DNA of 64,000 bases from Symsagittifera roscoffensis. Taxonomy: Eukaryota; Xenacoelomorpha; Acoela; Convolutidae. Shown here piece by piece: positions 38,201 through 50,200 of this stretch (position 1 is the stretch's first letter; each line of letters opens with the position of its first letter). Below the pieces are notes generated by a model. It did not search any database and was not told the origin of the DNA. It saw only the letters and a program-made list of their open reading frames with translations. Made by a program: the position numbers and the translations under genes. The stretch is from NCBI RefSeq assembly GCF_963678635.1, contig NC_087067.1, positions 41,504,696-41,568,695 of the forward strand. Reading direction: 5' to 3'.

Positions 38201-41200
38201 AGATCCGCCTCGGCTTATAAACATAGGCGCTACGCGCAATACACCGAAGGCATAGAAACTGAAGCAAAAACCAAACAACTTGAACAACTAATAATTGAAG
38301 AATAACAGTTCTAGAACAAAAAATCGTACTAATACATGTATACACCAAAATTTTGCTATATCGAGAAAGAGCCTGAAATAACAGTTCTAGAACTAAAAAT
38401 CGTACTAACACATGTATAGGTTGAATTTTTGATATATCAACGAAGATCATAAAATAACACTTCTAGAACTAAAAATCGTACTAACACATGTATACACCAA
38501 AATTTTACTATATTGACAAAGAGCCTGAAATAACAGTTCTTTGTCAATATCTTCGCAAAACTATGTGTGATACGCGCTCTTGCTCCACAAAAGTTGGACT
38601 CTTCCGCAAACGTTCCAAACGCTGCCGATTGTATTCTCTTTTTGAGTTCTTTTTATCAAAAATTGTGGCCGCCAAATCAAACTCAATGGAGACTGGTGTT
38701 AGATCCACGTGACTGGGAACTGAATTTTGCGACAAACTATTTGTGTGGTTTATTGTCTTCGCCTTCTCGCGCTTCGTTCGTGCCCATTCTGCCTGGTACA
38801 CTTTCCGATCCATCTTTGACTTTGTTAATTTCTTAACATTACCACAAGTGTTATTTGATAAATTGTCCAGCAGCATAATATTGGCAGCGGGTGTTGGATA
38901 CATATCTTTCTTTTCACAAAGAATAACATAAGCACAACCCCAATCAGGGACATGGTGGTGCGATATGGTGCAATCGTTAACGCAAAGGTGCTCATGAGCG
39001 GTTTTTATGACAGTAAAGTAATGACCGTATTCAAAAGACCCCGTGTGAATAACAGCAACCTTTACTCCGTAATCACATCCACCAATTTCGATTGTTTCAC
39101 CAATTGTGACTTCTGCTCTAGAGTAAACGCGATTGCCAGCGACAAACATGTAACGCGCAATCAGCAAAATAACAGTATTTGCAATATGGGTTGGTTCTTT
39201 AGTTGTTATTGCCCTTTCTGAGATACACGTGGAATTTGGACATGTTACATTAATGGCTTGGTTGGCGAAGTGATTGACCACAAGCTCCTGCAGAAGTTGA
39301 CCATTGCGTGGAGGACTTAAAACTAACGCAGAAGTAGTTTCAGGTCTTCTCCATGACACATTACACAGACAACACGTGAAATTATCTGAATACGATATTT
39401 CAAAGAAATTCCATTGGCCCTCAGATTTAAATGCATTGATAATTGACAGTAGTACCTCGGAAGCATCGTGCTGATGTCCATAGGTATATGAGAAGCTGTA
39501 ATTCAAATCAAGATGCTGGAGAATTTTAACTTTGGAAGTAGACGCATTGATGAAAAAGTTTTCTGTGGACAGCATTTGACAAAATATCTCTTTCACAGTT
39601 GAAATTAACACGCCACCATGGTCAAATTCAGTAAGTCTACTGAGCCGATTTCTGATGCAAGCGCTTGACAACAAAAGCTGAAGAACAGAATTGAGATAGC
39701 AACTGTTGTCATCATTTGCAATGCCCGTGGGTCGAAATGGCTCCATTACATGACTGAAAATAGAAGTAACATAAAATTTAACATTCTGCTTTACGTTATT
39801 GAGTCCACGCTCCAACAAATTCTTTTTTGAGAAATACAAAAGCAAATTTGAAAATTAATTACCGGTCAGATATAACTATAGATAAATCTTTAAAATAAAT
39901 AATTTAAAATCATTTTTGATGTAGCTGCAACCCAAAAGCAAGTGGACAAATCTCGTTGGCAGCGTTCCCTGTAAATCGTTGTACGCTAATTGGTGATATA
40001 CAGATCTTTCTGAAAATATCCTAAACAGAACAATAAGTTGAAAATCATTTTTTGCTTTTAACTACATAGCTAAGAAGTAAAACATCAAATTTCACAATCA
40101 AACAACAAAGACGCTAACTAAATAAAGAAATAAATGAAAGAACAAACCAACAAATGAACGAACAAACCAAAAATAAATAAAGATAAATAAATAAATGAAT
40201 AAATAAATACATACATGAATAATAAATAAAAGCAAAACTAAATGAAAGAAAATAATTAAATAAATATAGCAATAAATATCAACGAATAAACAAAACACAC
40301 CTGATAAATAAATAAACAATAAAAAAATAAATCAATACATAAATAAATAAATACATACATAAATAAATAAATAAATAAATAAATAAACGCAAAACTGAAA
40401 TGTACAAATAATTAAATTAACATGAAAAAATATATATCCCATGAACAAATAACCAAACAAACAGACCCATAATATAAATAAATGAAAGTAAATGAATTAA
40501 ATAAATACACATACATAAATAATAAAAGCAAAACTAAATGAAAGAAAGAATAATTAAATAAATATAGAAATAAATATCAACAAATAAACAAAACACACCT
40601 GATAAATAAATAAGCAATAAAAAAATAAATCAATACATAAATAAATAAATAAATACATCAATGAATACATAAATAAATAAATATATAAATAAATAAAAGC
40701 AAAAGTGAAATGTACAAATAATTAAATAGACATGAAAAAATATATATGAACAAATAACCAAACAAACAGACCCATAATATGAATAAATGAAAATAAATAA
40801 ATGAAATAAATACACATACATAAATAATAAAAGCAAAACTAAATGAAAGAAAGAATAATTAAATAAATATAGAAATAAATATCAATAAATAAACAAAACA
40901 CACCTGATAAATAAATAAGCAATAAAAAAATAAATCAATACATAAATAAATAAATAAATACATAAAAATAAATACATAAATAAATAAATAAATAAATAAA
41001 TAAAAGCAAAAGTGAAATGTACAAATAATTAAATAGACATGAAAAATTATATATGAACAAATAACCAAACAAACAGATTCATAATATAAATAAATGAAAA
41101 TAAATAAATTAAATAAATACACACGCAGAAATAATAAAAGCAAAACTAAATGAAAGAAAGAATAATTAAATAAATAAACAAAACACGTGATAAAAATAAA

Positions 41201-44200
41201 CAAAAATAAATATGTACATACATAAATTATAAATAAATATAAGCAAACTAAACATAATTAAATAAATAGAAGAACAGATAATTAAATAAATAAAGATGAA
41301 CAAATAAAGAAACAAACATACGCAATCACGTGACATAGCGCGATATAGTCCAGCCCACATGATAATTGATAACTGTGGACGTTATTTGTCGACACTTGAC
41401 AACAGACAACATTAAAAAAAAAACCGTTACACGATACCATAACACCTTGACTAAAGTCTTCGGTGTAACTATCGGAATTAACTCGTTCACAACTTTATTG
41501 ATCAGACTCAATTGTAACCCAATAATTTTGAATAGGTATTAAATAATAACAAAGTACAAAAGAGGTATCAATTTATACAACCTTTAAATAGGCATCAAAC
41601 TTTATGAATTTTTTGAGCTCTGTGATATATTTGTTTTATTATATATCTTTGAAAATTTCACTTCGGATTTTTCTCAAGTTTCAGATTTTAACATTTTATT
41701 AACAGTTCTTTAAAATTAACTCCGAAAATGTTTTTTCGGATCTACTTCCAACTTAAGACCATTTATCCACGGGGGAAAGGACAAGAGCTGTACTGCTCAT
41801 CACGGCGAACCGCTGTTGTGCCCTTGTTTAAGAAATACATGCAATTTTTTTTCTGGGCTTATGGTTTTTTTTCTGGGCTGGGTAATGTTGCTTCACCCTC
41901 AAGCAACGAGCACGGATCATGGTGGGCCTCGAACATCCGACCTTTCGATTGAGAGGCGGAGACGTAACCACTTCACCACCGCTCCCTCAAGAAAGGGGGG
42001 GGGGGGAGATTGTTAAGTAGATTACTTGCAGCGAATTTTCGACCAATGAGAATGCACCAAAAACCGAATTTACATACAACGCTCTAGTGTGAATTTACAG
42101 TTTTTAGTTACAGGGGTGGAGATTTTTTAGTAGATACATTTGGGGGGGGGGGGAGGGTGAGGAGGTTGTTAAGTAGATTCATTCTTTCATTCTTTTTCAG
42201 GACTGATAGAAATATCCCTCTTTGACAATATTTCTCACTTTTTTTATCGATACTCTTTAAGAATAATTGACAGATGTTTCAGAACTGACTGAAAAATTTC
42301 TTTTTTTTGTCAGGTGCTATTATACGTGGACCTGCATGGCCACAGCAGGAGACACAGTGTGTTCATGTATGGCTGTGACGCTGGCTACTTGGAGGGGGAG
42401 GCGGACCTGCCAGAGAACTACCTCAACGAACGCCTCTTCCCCTTTCTCATGTCCATGAAGGTATACTATTTTAGAACCTTTACCATTATAGACCTCTTAT
42501 TACAGCCCCCCGTCTTTCCAAACTATAGCCCTCTCCATAATTCTAAAATAACAGTGGTAGCTATGTTTTCAATATAAGTCATTATCTATATTCTAAAATA
42601 ACAGTGGGAGCTATATTTTTCAAAAGGATATATTTTTGGGTTGCTAGGCTGGATTGGATGGGACATGGTCTTTAATGGGAAAGACCCAAATTTTGTGTAA
42701 ACAATATAGCATTAACTGCATGAGATTGTCATTGCTGATAATGGTTTTCGAATTTTGAAAACATTTTTTGTTTTTTCAGTTTTAAAATGTTTTAGATAAA
42801 CTTTAAAACTAATGTTTAGACACCGAGGTGAAAAACTGAGCTTTGCGCCACTTGCGATTCAACAATTCTGAATTAAAACACTTCGAACGATGTAGCAAAA
42901 AACCTCGAACGATGTTACATTTAAAGAAGCAACTGGAAAAACAAAAAAAACACAAAACTTATTTTCTTGTCATGCTTAAGTTTAATGAAGTTGAGTAGAT
43001 AACCTAGTCGGTCTTCCACATTTAACCCTTATGGTCAATAGCAACGAAAAATGGTCTGAACCCTGCTAAAACATAAGTACGATGGTTAAGCAATTGAACT
43101 GAGTGACGGAATTCTCCGTATTTCAATTAGGGAGGGCGACTTAAAGAAAGGCAGTGGTGCAGAACGGGTTAAGTCTTCACTTGTCGATCGAAAGATCGGA
43201 GGTTCGAGGCCACTTTGAACCTCCGAACCATTGCTCGAGGGTGAGGCAAGCTAACCCAGTCCAGAAAAATATGAATCCCAAAAATATCATGTAACTTTTA
43301 ACCAGGGGATAACAGCTGCAACAGCTAAAAATTATTCAGTATCTGATGATGAGTCATATTCCAGGGTCCGGAGCTGTTCTCGTTTTCGAAGAGTAAGTTC
43401 CACATCAAGAAGTGCAAGGAGAGCACAGGAAGGGTGGTGATGTTCAGAGACTACAGAATATTCAACTCTTTCACCATGGAGACCAGTCTCAGCGGATCCA
43501 ACGCATGGTACGATACCTCTCTTTCTCTGTCACTCAAATATGTCCAGTTGGGGTAATCCTTCTGGCGCAAAGAACCGCATAATTCTCAAAAAGATTGTCA
43601 GCCAATCAAAGCTCACTTTTCAACAATTTGAAGAAATAATCGATGAATTTAATTAGTTTTGGACAGTTAAAAGTGCGTTGATTGGTTGATTTTTGTCCAG
43701 TATAAGCGAAATTTAGCAGGGAATGGGTGGGATGAAGAAAGTATTTAAAAAATTGAACTCAATGACAAATATTAGATGTTATTTTGTAAAATTACATTTT
43801 TAATTATTCAAGCAAAATCCAAAAACCCTAATTTGACGCAAAAACTGACAACAAAGATGCGTTCTAGCTTGATTTTGTGACTGCTATGGCCAGGCTAAAA
43901 CAAAAAAGCACCTGGGTTGACGTCCACCCAGGAAAAATGCCTATCATACATTTTCATATACGGAGTCCATGAAACAATTTCATATATGGAGTCCATAGAA
44001 AACGATTGTATCAGGGACGGATCTCGAGGGGGGAGGTTTTTTTAGGTCGCCAAATTGATTTTCTGAGATCTCCCAAATCACTATAAATACCACATTTTGA
44101 CCAAATTTTCTGCGCGACAAGCGAGTTTTTGAAAAAGCAGGCCAAAAAGGCTTTTTAAATTTTTTGAGCCGTATAGAAAAAAAAACACAAGTAAAAATTT

Positions 44201-47200
44201 TTTGAGCACGTTTTTGCTATATAATTCTGTGTGAAAATTTAATATTAAATTACATGGCTAACATCATCAAATGCAGTTTATCTACGTGGCAACTGCCAGT
44301 CTTACTTTTGGTTTTGAAGCACAAATTTGAAAATCAAACTTTCAAAACAGAGTTTTTTTATGTTATTTTATAGAAAAAAGCTTATCCTGCTATTTCACTG
44401 CATGTTAAGAAAGCTTATCATACAATTTTATAGCAAAAATACTGTTACTGCAGTTTTATGGCAAAAATTTGGTATTTAGATCCAGAATGAGGCGAGAAAT
44501 GCTTATTATAAAATTTCATAGAATCGAAAAATGCTTATTTTGCTCTCAACTAAGGGCAATTTAGATTTACTGCAGGATGTGACTGTGAAATTGTCGTTAC
44601 TCTTAAGATTGTTGTCACCCTTTCAATGAATATTCATTTTTTTTGGAAGTAGCGCAAATTTTTTTAAATCAAATTTTTTAGAACAAAAAATTAGCGAACA
44701 AAACGAAAAAATCCAGGCTTTCTTGGAAATTTTTTTCATTTTGAGAAAAAATGGTCGAACGGCAGTTTTCAATATAATTTTTAAAAAATTATCTGCGTTT
44801 TATAGATAGAGACAAATTTAAAAAGCAAAAAACCGAACAAACACTTCTTTGATCAAAGCCATAGATTGGTTTAGATAGTTCGTAGAGCTTCTAAAACACT
44901 AGCAATTTGTATATCAAAAAAGAGACTGAAAGCAAGGCTGAACGATTTTCAGGATGAACAATTTGTTTAAAATTCCACCGGTAGTTAAGCGTTCAAAAAA
45001 TCAAAAAAACGGCCGATAAAAATGTTGACAGATTTGGTTCTCTGCAGGTTTTGTCCTTTTGCATGTTCCGTCCCTCAAATTAACATAATTCGTCCTATTG
45101 CAAATTTGGATCAAGTTAACATCCTCCACCTCAGCGTTCAATTTAAATTAAATTTGCTAACCGCTGCGAGCAAAATGCTGTTTTCTAATTGGCTGAAAAT
45201 TCGAAATGATAACCAAGTTAAAATCCTCCCTCCCTGAACGGCTTTGTGGGTGGGGGGATGTTAACTTGGTCCGCAAATGTTGCAAACGAAGAGATCTTTC
45301 CATTAGCAAGATGGAAACAGTTTTTGCTCTAAGCTAGCAAGCTCGCAACGCGTATCAACACGATTATGAGCAATAAACCCCAATCGATAAAAAAATCTGT
45401 AATTAATTTGATAATTGGCACACATCTGCTGGAAGTTGAGGAAGCAAAACTGTCAATTTTGTAGTAAGAAGAAATCTGTCATAGAAAATACCTGTTTGGC
45501 CCACTAAAAACTTCAAAATTAAAAATTAAATCTGGCAACAGCCTGGGAAGTTACTCAAACTATGTAACTCTTTTAGAAATGCTATTGCCGCATAATTACA
45601 ATTTCATTTCCTATCGCGTAATCAGGTACAGGAAAAACTTTAAAAGTGTTTAACAATGCAATACAATACAAACCTATTATGAAAAAATAGTGAGCATAAA
45701 ATAAAACGAAATTTGGCATGAATAAGGTTCCTTTTGAGAAAAAAAAATTCCAACTAGGACTATGTGATGTTAAATAACAATCGAAGGAATCGGTTACAAG
45801 GCCGACAACACTTAACCATACATCTATTGAGTAAAAAAAGTGTTTCAATAAAAACAAAAATGAAACTCGGAAGCATAACGCAAGCCCCCTCCCTCAAAAT
45901 GCACACACCTAAGTTTAAGAAACTATTAGCTCATACGAATCCATGTACAAAACCGATAAAATATAAGCCGAAACCGATTAAGCTGAAAAGAAAAGGGAAA
46001 AATGAAAATAGAAAACAAACATTTAACAAACCGAGTTAATAATATTTCAATCAACATAAAAAGCAAAATTCAAATAGCGCATGCATTTAAATGTAGACAT
46101 GCTCAAAACTTGTCTGTTAGCTGACGAAAGTACAGACTTGGAGATGACCAACAATTTAAGTCATCCTGTGAAACAAGTTTTTTACGGGAAAAAAAGTCTA
46201 GTACCTGGTTGAAATATCCTTGCTTTATCGCAAGGGTAAAAAAGAGCTTTTTAAATTATTTCAGAAAAATAACGTTAAAACAAAAATCTACAAAAAATCA
46301 ACCGTTTCGATAATTTTTTTTATATATATTAAAAATGAGGAAGTGGGTAGCGTATTTTTTGTTAGATACCCCGTATCATGCGATATGTTCGGATTTTGAG
46401 TAAAATAATCGCACTTGATCAGTAAAATCATTTAACTGACAATTTTACGAAATGAAGAAACCTAAATCAATACTATCGGTTTCAGTGCCACAATGACTCA
46501 ACCGGGGAAACATTTCGGCATCCATGATCTGAAGAAAGTTGGTCACGTGTTTGGAGAAGCTCTTCTAGAATACTCCAAGATCATATCTGACCAATTGTAA
46601 GTGATTACCCTGAACTTTTCCTTAAAAGGTGAAAACTCCAATAAAACTGCAGCTGTTTTTAAAGTGAATGGGTAAATAAGCTAAGTTGCTGAAAACAAAA
46701 ATCAAGTCAAAGCTCACCAATCAAACGTTTGTTTTTGAAGTCTGGAACCTATTGCGATTCAATGCTTGACTTTTGCTGGTTTTTCAGTGGGACAAGCTCT
46801 AAGTCCAAAAAACTAACGTAAGTTAACTGTGCTTAAATCCTCAGTTTTTGTATCATTGTCACGTTAGTTTAATTAAGTTTCGAAATAACATCAAAAATAT
46901 TTCAGCAAGTAAAATTTAGCCTGATATTTGAAACTTCGTCATCGCTTAGCTGAATCTGCCTTCCTTTTAGTTACCCTGAAAAACTCAATTAATTAAAATC
47001 CCATTGAAGGAGCCTAATTTTGCGTCTTTCAGAGACCTCAGCTCACAACCTTTTTTGTTCAGGCCAGTATATTTTTGCCCAAGCAAATCCAGCTTTCACA
47101 ATTAAAAATCAAATGGAGCCAAGCAATATATCATATTCAGTTAGTGTGCGAGGGTGGAGAAATTTGAGCCCCAAGGCTTCTCAATTCTGGTTGCCAAGTT

Positions 47201-50200
47201 TTTCCAAAGGGGATCCTGCTTTGATATAATTTTACGACATCCATTTATGGGAGGCCAACCTGAAAAAGTTAATATAGGCGCCTTTTGCGCGCCAAAAAAC
47301 GCAATTCTTTGGTCATTTTTTTAAGCTCAAAACAAAAGCCTTCAAAAAATCAAATTGGTCGACCTAGAAAAAATAAAAGGTCGACAAAACTTTCGAAAAA
47401 GCGCTCACACCCCCTAGAAAACCTTCTACGCACGCCACTGATAAATCGTGATCGTGAATTGAAATCCTCTCAATCGTGATTCGAGCAGCAATCGATCCAC
47501 TCTACTTAGATGTATTTCGTAACTAATTTTTCGATCAAAACAAAAAAATGCAACAGATTTCATTTTCAGAGCTCAACACGACTATATTTTGGAGTTGACC
47601 AGGGTAATTGCTCATCAAATGATTGACCAATCATGTGCTGACACGTCATCACAGCGCCAAGAAGACGACAAGAGCGACAGCCAATCAAAAACGGAGGATG
47701 TGGAAATATTAAAACAAAAGACAGCTGAAGACGAGAAAAAGTTTAAAGAGCAACAAGACGCAACTTTGGCGGTCGCCAAGGCCGAAAAAGATAAAGCAGG
47801 TTTGAAAATTGTGATGATTTTACCACGGGTTAGGCCAGCTTCCAGGTAACTTTTCGGTGCACATATGATAGTTGGGTCCCTGAAAACAACTGACTAGCGA
47901 ATAAAATGTTTACAAACAGCATGCGAACGTTTTAGATGTGTCAGTTTCACGACTTTTTCAAAACATTGGCGGTACCCATCTTTTGTAAGTGCTTTCTGCA
48001 TGAACAAAACAATCATACTTTAACCATTCATTCCATCTTACATGAATGGAGTTTTTACAACTCTTTCTCTCGAAACACGCCTCTGATATCGACCTATGTA
48101 AACAACTCCCCCCCCCCCTTCTAAAGTTAAATGGCAAATTCATTCAGTAAGGCCTGCGTGTACTATGGTCAAATCTGATTGGCCGAAAATATTACTTTTA
48201 ACCAGGTGAACAATCTGCTTCCTAAATTGATTTAGGAGTTAGAATTTTCACTTGGTCTCTGACATATTCTATCAATTTAGTTTAATAACTAAATCTTTCT
48301 CCCGAAACACGGCTCTGATATTATCTGTCAATTTACTTTAATAACTATGCTTCATTTATTGTGCAGTGGCGGAGGTGGCTGGACTGCTGAGCAAGACTAA
48401 GAACCTGAAAGATTGTCTCAAACTGCTCGAGCGGATCAAAAGGGCAGACATGTCAGTCCAGTCAGAGTGAGTCTAGCTTCTCCCGCTTGTGGTCTGTTCT
48501 GGGATTAGATTTTTTTTAGATCAATTTTTTGGATCCAACTTTTTTGAGATCTTAATTTTTCGGATCCAGCTTTTTGAGGGCAATTATTCTGGGATCCAAC
48601 TTTTTGAAATCTCTTTTTTTAATTCATTTTTCTGAGATGCAACTTTTAGAGATTCAGGTTCTTTCCCACTCCCCCTCCCCCCCCCCCCCCCCCCCCCACA
48701 TTTGAATTTCAGTTTTGAAAACTAAACTTGACGTTATCATAATATAATGGGAGTTTGTATGGTGATCAAACTAACTATTATAAACACATTTGTTCTTATA
48801 ACTTTTATAACTTTTCATTGTAAAATCACGCATTCAGCCATCATAACTCGTGAAACAACTGAAAAAAATTGATTCTATGAAATGTGCGGGGGGGGGGGGA
48901 GGTAGAAAAGGGCCGAGATTCATTTTTCTGGGATCCAACTTCTTTTTGGGATGACTTTTTGGAGCCAACTTTATAGATCAATTTTTTGTGTCGAGTATTG
49001 GATTCAGTTTAAAAAACTTTTTGTTTGCTTTAAGCTCCGATGATTCGGATAGTACCTCGGAGTCTGAATTCGTGGATTCCCGAAGTGCCAAACTGAAGAA
49101 AAAACTAAGGGGCAGGAAGAAGTCGACGCTTCAAACAGCGGAGTCCAAAAAGGTACGCAATATTTGCGACTCAACCAGTTATTCGGAGTGTTTTTGGTTG
49201 GTTGGTAACAAGTTATAAAATTCCCTGGATAATGTCAAATTGTAAGAGAGCCCTGCTAGCTCAGTCGGTAGAGCGTTGGACTTTTAATCCAACGGTCAAG
49301 GGTTCGAGTCCCTTGTGGGGCGATCTTTTTTGATATCTGTATTTGTCGACTGGACAGACTTGTTCGATTTAGCCAGTAAAACAGTAGCAATGGCGGCAAC
49401 ATTCTTTAGCTACTTGACCAATTTATATTTATTTTTTGGGAGCGCTTGCCGAAAAACCGCAATTTTTAGGCCAAAATTTTCCAAAAAGTGCATAAAAACG
49501 CCTTTTTTGGCTTGTTTTTTCAAAAACTTGTATGCGGCGCAGAAAATCCGGTCACAATGAAGTATTTATGGTGATTTAGGAGAACCCAGAAAATCAATTC
49601 GGTCGACCTAAAAAAAGGTCGAAAAAAATCCGCCCCCCTCGAGAAAATCCTAGATCCGCCCCTGTACTTGAACTTGACCGTAATGACGAAATTGCCGTGT
49701 GAGGATAAAACATACAGCCGTACGGCTTAGGCAGAGCGCTGCCGATGAATATTTTTCAGCTATTATTGACAATCAGGACAAACGAGAAAAAAGTTTGTAA
49801 ACGAAATAATTTGTAAAAACAAAATAATAAAGAAATTTATCGAGCTTGGTTAAATAAAAGCGGACAAATAAAAAAGAGCATTTGTCAACTGTCTAAATGA
49901 ATTAAAGTTCATTTTATTGTTACGAATTTTGAAGAAAATGGAATTTTTATGCTCTGTGTGGTTTTTTTGTTCATTCAATTTTCGCCGATCGAAATAATAG
50001 TTTTCAACCAACATTTTTTATACATGCGTTCAAATTTGAATAGATATTTTACCTCCGTTTATTTTTTGTAAAGTTCTGGGGTGTGAAAATTGTCAAATTG
50101 GTCATGTTCTGGACTAAATTATGTGCACTTTGAAAGCTTATTCATAATGCTGAGAGCGTAACGCAACTTATTTATGCGTGGCGAATTATCCCGCCTAACA

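Noticed and set aside
38303-38540. Regularly spaced repeats that could suggest a CRISPR array
   Set aside because: The repeats are contiguous 76-bp units without unique spacers, and the DNA is eukaryotic.
39747-39845. N-terminal extension of the USP-like ORF to 433 residues
   Set aside because: The extension starts at TTG and crosses a good splice acceptor; the ATG at 39744-39746 sits right before the conserved Cys box.
40098-41203. Minus-strand frames of 60-114 codons rich in Tyr, Leu, Phe and Ile that look like membrane proteins
   Set aside because: They are translations of the AAAT-type tandem array; the period and composition come from the repeat.
45764-46039. A Lys/Pro-rich 91-codon plus-strand frame in CCP intron 13
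   Set aside because: No motif, no splice or homology support, and it is overlapped by an equally long frame on the other strand.
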